From NCBI GenBank assembly GCA_016124805.1, contig WGND01000005.1:61238-125237 (forward strand): DNA of 64,000 bases, given 5' to 3'. Source of the DNA: Hyphomicrobiales bacterium (GTDB lineage: Bacteria; Pseudomonadota; Alphaproteobacteria; Parvibaculales; Parvibaculaceae). The stretch's first letter is position 1, and each line of letters begins with the position of its first letter. Shown in pieces: positions 56,642 through 64,000 of this stretch. A program made the translations under genes and the position numbers. The notes beneath the pieces are model-generated. The model had not been told where the DNA came from. It saw nothing but the letters and a program-made list of their open reading frames with translations, and made no database searches.

Positions 56642-57954
56642 GCAACGTGATGACAGGTGCCGCAAAAACGCTGGTCGAGAATTTCGAGCGGGAGCGCAAG
56701 ACGCTGCCTGGCGCGAGCGGCTGGCTGGATGTCAGCCGGGCCAAGGCGCTGGCTGCGTTTGCAGAGGCCGGGCTGCCGCATCGCCGTGTCGAAGAATGGA
56801 AATATACCGATCTGCGCCGCCTGCTGGATGATGTGAGCCTGACAACAGCGCCCGATCATCTGGGTCCGGTTGATCTGCCCGCCACGGCTTTTGAAGCAAT
56901 GGATTGCTACAAGCTGGTGCTGGTCAATGGCCGTTTCCGGGCCGACCTGTCGTCGCTCGCCAAACTGCCCAAGGGCGTGGAATTGCATCCGCTTGCCAAT
57001 GTGCTGAGTGAACAATGGGCCAAAAAGCTTATTGATCGGCAGAGCGATCATGATGGGGCGACGCGCATTATCGATCTCAATACGGCGCTGATGCGCGACG
57101 GCATGGCCCTGCGTATCCGCAAGGGTGTGCGCCTCGACAAGCCGCTACATCTCGTTTTTCTTGCCGCTGATGATGGTGGGGCCCATGCGCGCCATCTGGT
57201 CGAACTGGAAGAGGGAGCCTCGGCCACCATTTTCCAGTCCCATCTGGCAGCCGGTGCGAGCAGCTATTTTGTGGATCAGGTGAGCGATATTCATCTGGGC
57301 GCCGATGCGCGCCTTGAAATGGTGCGTCTGGTGGATGAGGGGGCCAAATCCTTCCATCTATCGAGCTTACGGGCAGAGCTTGAGGCCGGTGCGGATTTTG
57401 GCTGCTTCACGCTGACCATGGGCGGCCAGATGCAGCGCCAGCAGAGCTTTGTGCGTTTCAATGGCGAAGGTGCCGTGGCGCGCGTCAATGGCGCCTCGGC
57501 CCTGCGCGGTAGGCAGATGGCCGATACGTTCTGCCATACCGATCATGCAGTGCCGGCCTGCGCAAGCGATACGCTTTACCGCACGGTGCTGGATGGCTCG
57601 GCCACAGGCACATTTCAGGGCAAGGTCGTGGTGCAGCCTGACGCGCAGAAGACGGATGGTCGCCAGATGACCAATGCGTTGCTGCTGTCACGCGAAGCGT
57701 CGATGAACGCCAAGCCCGAGCTTGAAATCTATGCCGACGACGTGCAATGCGCGCATGGCTCGACGATTGGCGAATTGAACAAGGACGCCATTTTCTATCT
57801 GCGTGCGCGCGGACTCAATGAGCGCGATGCCCGTCGTCTGCTGGTCACGGCCTTTCTGGATGAAGCGCTCGATCGCATTGCGCATGACGGCGCAAGGGAT
57901 GCCCTGCGTGCGGTCGTGGCAAACTGGTTTTCTGCAGAAGGAGCGGCAACATGA
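56638..57954 (+). CDS. sufD: Fe-S cluster assembly protein SufD
   Basis: A 438-aa SufB paralogue that pairs with SufC and helps deliver iron. It begins with an Ala-rich helix, then VEEWKYTDLRRLL and the beta-helix (GTFQGKVVVQPDAQKTDGRQ, AHGSTIGELNKDAIFYLRARG, RRLLVTAFLDEAL). The overlap with sufC (four bases) and sufS (four bases at 57951) marks a coupled operon. The N-terminus is more variable than sufB, as usual. Confidence 0.95.
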   Translation: MSNVMTGAAKTLVENFERERKTLPGASGWLDVSRAKALAAFAEAGLPHRRVEEWKYTDLRRLLDDVSLTTAPDHLGPVDLPATAFEAMDCYKLVLVNGRFRADLSSLAKLPKGVELHPLANVLSEQWAKKLIDRQSDHDGATRIIDLNTALMRDGMALRIRKGVRLDKPLHLVFLAADDGGAHARHLVELEEGASATIFQSHLAAGASSYFVDQVSDIHLGADARLEMVRLVDEGAKSFHLSSLRAELEAGADFGCFTLTMGGQMQRQQSFVRFNGEGAVARVNGASALRGRQMADTFCHTDHAVPACASDTLYRTVLDGSATGTFQGKVVVQPDAQKTDGRQMTNALLLSREASMNAKPELEIYADDVQCAHGSTIGELNKDAIFYLRARGLNERDARRLLVTAFLDEALDRIAHDGARDALRAVVANWFSAEGAAT

Positions 57955-59198
57955 ATGTGACCTTGAAGACGGTTGCGCCTGCTTTCGATGTGGAGCGGAT
58001 CAGGGCGGATTTTCCGATCCTGTCACGCGAAGTCTATGGCAAGCCGCTGGTCTATCTCGATAACGCCGCCTCGGCGCAGAAGCCGCGCGCTGTGATCGAC
58101 GCGATGAACGAAGTCATGGAGAGCGAATATGCAAATGTCCATCGCGGCATGCATTACCTCTCCAATACGGCGACCGAGAAATTTGAGGTCGCGCGTGAGA
58201 CAGCCCGCGCTTTCCTGAATGCGCGAGAGGCGAGCGAAGTGATTTTCACGTCCGGCGCAACGGATGCGATCAATCTTGTCGCTTCCTCCTATGGTGAGAC
58301 GAATATCAGGGAAGGTGACGAGATCATCCTTTCCGTGATGGAGCATCACTCCAATATCGTGCCCTGGCATTTTCTGCGCGAGCGCTTTGGCGCGGTTCTG
58401 AAATTCGTCCCCATTAATGAGGCGGGCGAGCTGGATATGGCTGCCTATGAGAGCCTGTTCAGCCCGCGCACAAAAATGGTGGCGCTGACACAGATGTCCA
58501 ATGCGCTGGGCACCATCACGCCGATGAAAGAGATCATTGCCATCGCGCATGCCCATGGCGCGCCGGTGCTGGTCGATGCCTGCCAGAGCGCGGTGCACAT
58601 GACGCTGGACGTGCAGGATCTTGATTGCGATTTTCTAGTTTTCTCCGGCCACAAAATCTATGGCCCGACAGGGATCGGTATTCTCTACGGCAAGAAGGAA
58701 GTGCTCGCTGACATGCGGCCCTATCGTGGCGGCGGCGAAATGATCCGCGAGGTTGGTCTCGACAGGATCACCTATGCCGATGCGCCGCATCGCTTTGAGG
58801 CGGGGACACCCGCCATCATCGAGGCAATAGGTCTGGGCGCGGCCATGACATATATGGAAAGCATCGGCCGGAACGCGATCCACACGCATGAAACCGCCTT
58901 GCTGGACTATGCGACCGACGCGCTTTCAAAGATTGAAGGCCTGCGCATCATCGGCGCGAGCGCCCGTAAGGGGTCGATCATTTCCTTTGTCATGGACGGA
59001 ACCCATCCCCATGACATTGCCACGATCATTGACCGGGCCGGGGTTGCGGTACGGGCAGGGCATCATTGTGCCCAGCCGGTGATGGAACGATATGGCGTCG
59101 GGGCGACAACACGCGCGTCATTTGCCATGTATAATACATTCCAGGAAGTCGATGCGCTGGCGCAGGCGCTTGTCGACGCCAAGAAATTTTTTGGTTGA
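57951..59198 (+). CDS. sufS: Cysteine desulfurase SufS
   Basis: A 415-aa group II cysteine desulfurase. Motifs: RADFPILSREVYGKPLVYLDNAASAQKP, ATDAINLVASSYG, the PLP Lys in FSGHKIYGPTGIG, and the catalytic Cys in RAGHHCAQPVMERYG. It supplies persulfide sulfur to SufBCD, usually through SufE or SufU; neither is in this operon, so a separate acceptor is expected. A second, group I desulfurase is encoded by the operon's second gene. Confidence 0.96.
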   Translation: MNVTLKTVAPAFDVERIRADFPILSREVYGKPLVYLDNAASAQKPRAVIDAMNEVMESEYANVHRGMHYLSNTATEKFEVARETARAFLNAREASEVIFTSGATDAINLVASSYGETNIREGDEIILSVMEHHSNIVPWHFLRERFGAVLKFVPINEAGELDMAAYESLFSPRTKMVALTQMSNALGTITPMKEIIAIAHAHGAPVLVDACQSAVHMTLDVQDLDCDFLVFSGHKIYGPTGIGILYGKKEVLADMRPYRGGGEMIREVGLDRITYADAPHRFEAGTPAIIEAIGLGAAMTYMESIGRNAIHTHETALLDYATDALSKIEGLRIIGASARKGSIISFVMDGTHPHDIATIIDRAGVAVRAGHHCAQPVMERYGVGATTRASFAMYNTFQEVDALAQALVDAKKFFG

Positions 59199-59205
59199 GG
59201 GTCAG

Positions 59206-59604
59206 ATGTCTGAAGAAATCGAATTCATGCAGCCACCCGCAAACAACCTGTTGCCGGATGAGGGCAACAAGCCTGAATCGGCCATTCCGGCTGAGGAACT
59301 GGCCCAGTTGACCGACGACATTATCGGCGCGCTCAAGACGGTCTATGACCCGGAAATTCCCGTCGATGTTTATGAGCTTGGTCTGATCTATCGGGTTGAT
59401 ATTTCTGATGACCGCGATGTGCTGGTGGATATGACGCTGACGGCGCCGGGCTGCCCGGTTGCGGGCACCATGCCCGTGATGGTGGAAGATGCCATCCGCA
59501 CGGTGGAAGGCATTGGCGATGTCCGCGTGAATATGGTTTTCGATCCGCCCTGGGACCCCAGCCGCATGTCGGATGAGGCCCGTGTGGCGCTCAACATGTT
59601 CTGA
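59206..59604 (+). CDS. sufT: SufT-type Fe-S maturation protein (DUF59/MIP18)
   Basis: A 132-aa MIP18/DUF59 protein involved in Fe-S target maturation. Core: VYDPEIPVDVYELGLIYRVD, DMTLTAPGCPVAGTMPVMVEDAI (Cys in the conserved PGCP), and NMVFDPPWDPSRMSDEARVALN. The N-terminal 30 residues are polar and variable. ATG 59206 lies eight bases after sufS; an upstream in-frame region falls inside sufS and was not used. Confidence 0.93.
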   Translation: MSEEIEFMQPPANNLLPDEGNKPESAIPAEELAQLTDDIIGALKTVYDPEIPVDVYELGLIYRVDISDDRDVLVDMTLTAPGCPVAGTMPVMVEDAIRTVEGIGDVRVNMVFDPPWDPSRMSDEARVALNMF

Positions 59605-59697
59605 TGTGAGGTTATTTTAACCCGCGAAGCGCAGACTTGCCCGAGCCCTTGAATGATAACCCTCGCAACATGATATTTAGAGGGTAGGAGACTGAAA

Positions 59698-60063
59698 ATG
59701 GCCAGAGAAATGCCCAAGGCGATGACATTGACGGATCGTGCTGCAGAGCGCGTGAAATCCATCATGGCAGAAGCGCCGGGCAAATTTGTCGGCATCCGCG
59801 TGGGTGTCAAGAATGGCGGCTGTGCCGGCATGGAATATACGATGGACTATGCCGAGGAAGCCGGGCGTTTCGACGAAGTTGTCGAGGACAAGGGCGTGCG
59901 CATCCTGATCGATCCGAAGGCCGTTCTCTTCCTGCTCGGGACGGAAATGGACTATGTGACGGACAAGTTTTCGTCCACCTTCAAGTTCAACAATCCCAAT
60001 GTGACCGACGCGTGCGGCTGCGGCGAGAGTGTGAGCATTACGCCTGCAACGCTTTCGAGCTGA
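59698..60063 (+). CDS. sufA: A-type Fe-S carrier protein SufA
   Basis: A 121-aa A-type carrier that receives clusters and passes them to apoproteins. The three conserved cysteines are visible: NGGCAGMEY and ACGCGES. The 93-bp gap from sufT contains two small inverted repeats (GGTTA-TTT-TAACC near 59609-59621, and ACCCTC/GAGGGT around 59659-59686), which might cause partial termination or processing before sufA. It closes the operon; a strong hairpin follows. Confidence 0.95.
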   Translation: MAREMPKAMTLTDRAAERVKSIMAEAPGKFVGIRVGVKNGGCAGMEYTMDYAEEAGRFDEVVEDKGVRILIDPKAVLFLLGTEMDYVTDKFSSTFKFNNPNVTDACGCGESVSITPATLSS

Positions 60064-60076
60064 GCCGGAAATAAGT

Positions 60077-60108
60077 CGGGCGCCATCTGCCATTGCAGAC
60101 AGCGCCCG
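60077..60108. terminator. Nested hairpin terminator, end of SUF operon and crotonase genes
   Basis: Outer arms CGGGCGC (60077-60083) and GCGCCCG (60102-60108) enclose an inner stem TCTGC/GCAGA (60086-60090 and 60095-60099) with a CATT loop, separated by symmetric CA bulges. It lies between the convergent sufA and crotonase genes and is the likely terminator for both; the following T-rich stretch is interrupted. Confidence 0.7.
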
Positions 60109-60116
60109 TGGTCGTC

Positions 60117-60917
60117 TTATTCGCCTTTGAATTCTGCCGGACGCTTGCCGAGGAAGGCTTTGACCCCTTCCTTGAAATCCGCCGAATTGCCGGCAATGCG
60201 CTGGGACTGGCGTTCGAGATTGATCTGCTCCTCATAGGAGTTTTCCGAGCTGTCCCAATACATTTTCCGGATCAGGCCAAGTGACACGGTCGGACCATTG
60301 GCGAGGTCCTTGGCCAGCTTGTGGGCTTCGGCCATCAGCTGGTCGTCTTCATAGACGCGATTGATGAGACCCCAGTTGAGGGCTGTTTCGGCAGTCAGCT
60401 TTTCGCCCATGAGCGAAAGCTCGGTAGCACGGGCCTTGCCGATGAGGCGGGGCAGTATCCATGTCGAACCGCCATCAGGCACAAGACCGATGCGACGGAA
60501 GGCCTGCAGGAAATAGGATGACTTGGCGCAGAGCACCATGTCGCCCATCAGCGCAAAGCTCATGCCGACGCCGGCCGCAGGGCCGTTGACCGCCGTGATG
60601 AAGGGGATGGGCAGATTGCGCAGGCGCCGCAGGAAGGGGTGATACATGGTCTCGAGCGCCGAGCCTGCATCGGTTGCGCCCACGGCATTGTCGCCGCGCG
60701 CCTGAAGATTGGCACCTGTGCAGAAAGCCCTCCCTTCGCCGGTGAGCATCAGGCAGCGAATGCCGTTTGACTTGTCTTCGACATGATCAAGTGCCGCCAT
60801 CAGGCCACCCAGCATGGGCGGTGAGACGGCGTTCATCACCTTGGGGTCATTCATCGTGAGAACAGCCACAGGGCCGTCAATATCCAGGCGAGCGAGTTCG
60901 AAATCCATTTTCTTCAT
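60117..60917 (-). CDS. Crotonase-family enzyme, PaaG-like isomerase type
   Basis: A 266-aa enoyl-CoA hydratase/isomerase-superfamily protein. In the oxyanion region (GPAAGVGMSFALMGDMVL) the hydratase Glu144 position is Ser, and the Glu164 position is Phe (FLQAFRRIGLVPD). The Asp of LVPDGGSTWILPRLIGKARA corresponds to PaaG's catalytic Asp. So it should act as an isomerase on an acyl-CoA rather than a hydratase. There are no other phenylacetate genes nearby, so the substrate is open. It sits 15 bases downstream of its paralogue. Confidence 0.85.
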   Translation of the reverse strand: MKKMDFELARLDIDGPVAVLTMNDPKVMNAVSPPMLGGLMAALDHVEDKSNGIRCLMLTGEGRAFCTGANLQARGDNAVGATDAGSALETMYHPFLRRLRNLPIPFITAVNGPAAGVGMSFALMGDMVLCAKSSYFLQAFRRIGLVPDGGSTWILPRLIGKARATELSLMGEKLTAETALNWGLINRVYEDDQLMAEAHKLAKDLANGPTVSLGLIRKMYWDSSENSYEEQINLERQSQRIAGNSADFKEGVKAFLGKRPAEFKGE

Positions 60918-60932
60918 CCCGTTTTATGATTA

Positions 60933-61721
60933 TCAGCTGAAATTGGGTTCGCGTTTCGTGGCAAAGGCTTTGACGCCCTCCAGAAAATTCGGGTGATCGC
61001 CCAGCACACCCTGCGTGTCGCGCTCATAGTCGAGCTGCTGGCTGAGGCTGTGCGTTTCGGCGATATCGAGTGCCTTTTTGACTTCACCAAAAGCATTGCT
61101 GGGGCCGCTGGCCAGTTTTCCGGCAATGCGCATGGTTTCCGCCGTGAGCTGATCATCTTCCACGCATTTCCAGATCAGGCCCCATTCGGCGGCTGTGGTC
61201 GCAGGCAGTTTTTCGCCTGTCAATGCGAGGGCACGGGCCCGCGCGCGTCCCAGAATGCGGGGCAGCAGCCAGGTGCAGCCCATGTCCGGGATGAGGCCCA
61301 GACGTGGCGCAAAGACGGAGACAAAACCTGCTGATTTCGCCGCCACGACAATATCGCAGACAAGCGCAAGACCCATGCCGCCGCCCGCGGCAATGCCATT
61401 CACTGATGCGATGGTGGGAATGGGGAGATTGGCAATTTCCAGCACCATGGGGTTGAAGGCGATATCCATGCCATGTGAGACAGCCTGACCACGGCTCATG
61501 TCGTCCGTGCCGGGTGTCTTTGCCATGAGGTCGGCGCCGGCACAGAAGCCACGTCCTGCGCCTGTGATGACCAGGGCACGTGCCGTCTTGTTGGCGCGGA
61601 TGTCGGCCACGACAGCGCGCACCTCATCCATCAGCGGAATGTGAAGGCTGTTGAGGACATCAGGACGGTTGAGCGTGAGCACGCCCACACCGTCCTGAAT
61701 CTCAAATGTGATGTGTTCCAT
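60933..61721 (-). CDS. Crotonase-family enzyme, PaaG-like isomerase type (paralogue)
   Basis: A 262-aa crotonase paralogous to its neighbour. Motifs: NRPDVLNSLHIPLMDE, GRGFCAGADL, NGIAAGGGMGLALVCDIVV and FVSVFAPRLGLIPDMGCTWLLPR. As in the other copy, the hydratase Glu positions are not Glu (Gly in GGGMG), while the PaaG-type Asp in LIPD is kept. The two genes form a tandem, probably by duplication, and are cotranscribed. Possible roles include dihydrophenylacetyl-CoA epoxide/oxepin isomerisation or general 3,2-enoyl-CoA isomerisation. The diguanylate cyclase gene lies upstream on the same strand after 100 bp. Confidence 0.88.
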   Translation of the reverse strand: MEHITFEIQDGVGVLTLNRPDVLNSLHIPLMDEVRAVVADIRANKTARALVITGAGRGFCAGADLMAKTPGTDDMSRGQAVSHGMDIAFNPMVLEIANLPIPTIASVNGIAAGGGMGLALVCDIVVAAKSAGFVSVFAPRLGLIPDMGCTWLLPRILGRARARALALTGEKLPATTAAEWGLIWKCVEDDQLTAETMRIAGKLASGPSNAFGEVKKALDIAETHSLSQQLDYERDTQGVLGDHPNFLEGVKAFATKREPNFS

Positions 61722-61792
61722 GGCTTCCCTCTTATTTGTTTGGAGGGAGCATAGTCGCGCGATGCGGGGAGTGAAAGAGGATCAGGCGTTCA

Positions 61793-61831
61793 GGCGGGGC
61801 TGATTTCAGAATCAGAAATAATCAGCCCGCC
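61793..61831. terminator. Hairpin at the 3' end of the diguanylate cyclase gene
   Basis: GGCGGGGCTGATT (61793-61805) pairs with AATCAGCCCGCC (61820-61831) with a single bulged G, and the right arm contains the cyclase stop codon (61822-61824). On the minus strand no U tract follows, so termination is only likely. Confidence 0.45.
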
Positions 61832-62880
61832 AGTTTTCGAAGATCCTCAGGCGGATTGGCTTCCGAAATGACCTGGTTGCGGCCGCCATCTTTCGCAGCG
61901 TAAAGGCAGGCGTCAGCACGTTCGATCAGTGCAGAAGGCGCGTCGCCCCTGCGGAAAATCCCGACACCGATCGACATGGTCACACGGCCCAGCGTCTCGC
62001 CGGTCGAGCGCTTCACCAGTTCACGGCCCATCACGGTCTCACGAATCTCATTGGCAATATTTTCTGCCGCTTCGGCGGTGATGTCCGGCATGATCACTGC
62101 GAATTCCTCACCACCATAGCGGGCAACCGTGTCATTTTCGCGCGCGCCACCCTTCAGGCAGCTGGCAACAAGGCGCAGCACCTGGTCGCCTGTGCGGTGA
62201 CCATAGGTGTCGTTGAACTTCTTGAAAAAATCGATGTCCCCGATGAGAAGAGCCAGTGACCCGTCTTCCTTTTCGGCACGTTTGATTTCGCGTGAAATGA
62301 CCTCATCGAATGCCTTGCGATTGGCAACGCCCGTCAGGCCATCGGTGCGGGCTTCGCTGCGTGCCTGATCAAGATTGTCCCGGAGTTCGGTGATTTCGGC
62401 CTTGGTCTGTTGCAGACGCTTTTCGAGCAACTGGCTGCGCATTTCCATGCTGCGCGTGGCTTCCACGATGGCTTCAACCGCGCTGTGCACTTCATTTGGC
62501 GTGGACTGGCTGGTCAGGCCCTGGCTGGCTTCGCGGACAGAGTTGCCGAATTCCGAATTATCCCCTGAGGTGGCTTCGACCAGCTTGAGGATCTTGTCCA
62601 CTTCGCTGCTCAGTCGGGAGCCACTTTCCAGCGCGAGTTCCGAGAGGTCCTTTTCGGCGACATAGCGGCGCCGAAGGTCGCTGGCCGTGTGTGCATCAAT
62701 GGGCGAACCCGAGCTCAGGCGCTGATCAATTTCCTTGTTGAGGTCTGCCTTCTGACCCGTCGCATAGGCATACCAGACCGCATATACATCCGGTTCGGGC
62801 GGCAGCCCCTGTTCGTCGATCAGTTTGAGCGCGCGCTCACTCCAGTTCTTGGCAGCGGCAATGTCTGTTCGTTGGCTCAC
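61822..62880 (-). CDS. Diguanylate cyclase (GGDEF domain) with I-site
   Basis: A 352-aa cytosolic protein that should make c-di-GMP. The N-terminal ~170 residues are helical and polar with coiled-coil character (MEMRSQLLEKRLQQTKAEITELRDNL), no membrane helix. The GGDEF domain has an active GGEEF (residues 256-260), GHRTGDQVLRLVAS, DIDFFKKFNDTYG for metal, and the inhibitory I-site REND (247-250) five residues upstream of GGEEF, so product inhibition is expected. The stop overlaps a hairpin. It runs in the same direction as the crotonases, but its own promoter is probable. Confidence 0.93.
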   Translation of the reverse strand: MSQRTDIAAAKNWSERALKLIDEQGLPPEPDVYAVWYAYATGQKADLNKEIDQRLSSGSPIDAHTASDLRRRYVAEKDLSELALESGSRLSSEVDKILKLVEATSGDNSEFGNSVREASQGLTSQSTPNEVHSAVEAIVEATRSMEMRSQLLEKRLQQTKAEITELRDNLDQARSEARTDGLTGVANRKAFDEVISREIKRAEKEDGSLALLIGDIDFFKKFNDTYGHRTGDQVLRLVASCLKGGARENDTVARYGGEEFAVIMPDITAEAAENIANEIRETVMGRELVKRSTGETLGRVTMSIGVGIFRRGDAPSALIERADACLYAAKDGGRNQVISEANPPEDLRKLAG

Positions 62881-63191
62881 GGTAAGTCCTCACCCATTCT
62901 GGGATCACAAAATAGTCCCCCATCCCTCGATGACCCGAGACTAGGGCCAAGGGGTTACATCTCGGTAAACCGACCACCGAAAATTCGGGGAAAAACGAGT
63001 ATTTCCCTCGGGGAAAACGCATTTTCTCTGCCTCAAAAACAGGCAGCTGCGAGAGGGGGCTCACAAGGTCGCATTTGTCATATATGTTGTTGGGAAATGG
63101 AGCCCTGCCATGCACGCAAAGTCATGCTTGAGCTCATAATCAAAAGGCATGTCACCATCGGGTGGCTGCAAATGACCACCGGAGGACGACT
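62881..63191. promoter_or_regulatory. Divergent intergenic region, diguanylate cyclase / aldehyde dehydrogenase
   Basis: A 311-bp gap with direct repeats CGGGGAAAAACG (62986-62997) and CGGGGAAAACG (63009-63019), about 23 bp apart, a GGGAAA/TTTCCC stem between them (62988-63007), and a perfect CTGCCT-CAAAAAC-AGGCAG hairpin (63028-63046). It may hold operators for the dehydrogenase gene. No coding region or known motif was identified; a GGAGG site (63180-63184) precedes the ATG at 63192. Confidence 0.4.
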
Positions 63192-64000
63192 ATGAGCCTA
63201 GCTGCATCGCAGGAACCTGATTTCGCTACGATTTCCGCCTCTATCCGTGACATTCTGGACAGGCAGAAAGCCGCCCATATTGCCAAGGGGCCCCTGAGTG
63301 CCGAAGAACGCTGCGAATGGCTCGATCGGGCCATTGCGCTTGTTTATGACAATCAGAAGGAAATCGTGGAGTGCCTGGCCGCAGATTTCGGTCATCGCAG
63401 CCACGACGCTTCAATGTTTACGGACGTGATGGCCTCCATCACCCCGCTGCAGCACGCCAAAAAGCATCTGCGCGACTGGATGAAGCCCGAGAAGCGCAAG
63501 GTTCAGTTCCCGCTTGGTCTGCTCGGTGCCAAGGCCCTCGTAGAATATCAGCCCCTCGGGACCGTCGGTGTCATCAGCCCGTGGAACTTCCCGATCAATC
63601 TGACATGGACACCGCTGGCCGGCATTTTTGCCGCCGGAAACCGTTGCATGATCAAGCCATCGGAATTTACGCCCGCCACCTCTGAATTGATGGCCCGTAT
63701 GATCCGTTCCGCCTTCGACGAAACCGAAGTCGCCGTCATCACCGGTGGCCCTGCTGTCGGACAGGCCTTCTCGTCGCAGCCGTTCGATCATCTGCTCTTC
63801 ACCGGCGCGACCTCCATTGCCCATCACGTCATGCGTGCCGCAGCGGAAAACCTCGTGCCGTTGACGCTGGAACTGGGCGGCAAGTCCCCCGTTCTCGTGT
63901 CCGAAACGGCCGATATCGCTGATGCGGCCGCCCGTGTCATGAACGGCAAGACGCTCAATGCTGGCCAGATTTGCCTCGCACCGGATTATGTCTATGTGCC
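63192..64000 (+). CDS. Coniferyl-aldehyde-type dehydrogenase, 3' partial
   Basis: The reading frame runs off the window; the first ~269 residues are visible. This is a NAD(P)-dependent aldehyde dehydrogenase: PLGTVGVISPWNFPINLTWTPL, NRCMIKPSEFTPATS, ITGGPAVGQAFSS, DHLLFTGATSIAHHVM, LTLELGGKSPVLVSE, and the catalytic Cys in LNAGQICLAPDYVYV. The GQICLAPDYV form is characteristic of coniferyl aldehyde dehydrogenases (CalB) rather than betaine or succinate-semialdehyde types, so an aromatic aldehyde such as coniferyl or a long-chain aldehyde is a likely substrate. ATG 63192 is supported by GGAGG at 63180-63184. Confidence 0.88.
   Translation, partial: MSLAASQEPDFATISASIRDILDRQKAAHIAKGPLSAEERCEWLDRAIALVYDNQKEIVECLAADFGHRSHDASMFTDVMASITPLQHAKKHLRDWMKPEKRKVQFPLGLLGAKALVEYQPLGTVGVISPWNFPINLTWTPLAGIFAAGNRCMIKPSEFTPATSELMARMIRSAFDETEVAVITGGPAVGQAFSSQPFDHLLFTGATSIAHHVMRAAAENLVPLTLELGGKSPVLVSETADIADAAARVMNGKTLNAGQICLAPDYVYV

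Noticed and set aside
1..64000. tRNA, rRNA, CRISPR, IS element or prophage
   Set aside because: None of the hallmark sequences (cloverleaf ends, spaced repeats, transposase or integrase motifs) was seen. Only visual inspection was possible; tRNAscan-SE and a transposase search would be decisive.

Overview
The window is a GC-rich, densely packed stretch of chromosomal core genes from an alphaproteobacterium. The evidence is the NDUFA12-type complex I subunit beside mlaD and a DUF2155 gene, an RNase E with a very acidic insertion in its S1 region, a SUF operon headed by an Rrf2/IscR regulator, a vitamin B12-dependent ribonucleotide reductase, an HdaA-like protein, TTAACCAT (CtrA-type) boxes, and the order rne-amiC-mrcA-prfB. 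I cannot fix the order or genus from sequence alone; a Rhizobiales or Parvibaculales-like lineage would fit. I saw no IS element, prophage, CRISPR array, tRNA or rRNA.

Layout. 1-1.7 kb: the 3' end of a small ion channel with a zinc ribbon, an NADPH:FMN reductase and an isoprenylcysteine-type methyltransferase. 1.7-3.5 kb: purM-purN (minus). 3.7-10.6 kb: a plus-strand run of DUF2066 protein, AI-2E/PerM transporter, hdaA, ppk and ppx, with a good candidate Pho box before ppk. 10.6-18.3 kb: rnd, an AT-rich gap with an unrecognised 155-aa gene, aspS, a fasciclin protein, an ATP-grasp protein and a hybrid histidine kinase. 18.4-24.5 kb: nrdJ (minus), a CheY-like regulator, NDUFA12, mlaD and DUF2155. 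24.4-27.5 kb: aat, accC, accB and aroQ (minus). 27.8-32.7 kb: thiS-thiG, a DsbA-like protein, an M48-TPR protease and a lipoprotein that resembles gamma-glutamyltransferase but lacks its active-site motifs. 32.8-45.4 kb: RNase E and the cell-envelope block amiC, mrcA, prfB (with a programmed frameshift), bactofilin, M23 peptidase, DUF455 and peroxiredoxin. 45.6-52.3 kb: a giant AsmA-like protein, tyrS, anmK and an alpha/beta hydrolase. 52.7-60.1 kb: the complete operon iscR-csd-sufB-sufC-sufD-sufS-sufT-sufA. 60.1-64 kb: two PaaG-like crotonases, a diguanylate cyclase and the start of a coniferyl-aldehyde-type dehydrogenase that runs off the window.

Themes. Purine synthesis, polyphosphate, fatty-acid initiation and Fe-S assembly are housekeeping modules. 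AmiC, PBP1A, bactofilin, M23 peptidase and AnmK form an envelope-growth theme, and two of these genes carry CtrA-like boxes. Convergent neighbours are unusually tight; several share or nearly share stop codons.

No clearly new multi-gene system is evident. The most interesting items are the degenerate gamma-glutamyltransferase-like lipoprotein, the Pho box upstream of ppk, the prfB frameshift, the CtrA-type boxes, the orphan gene in AT-rich DNA, and the stem-loops between nrdJ and the response regulator.
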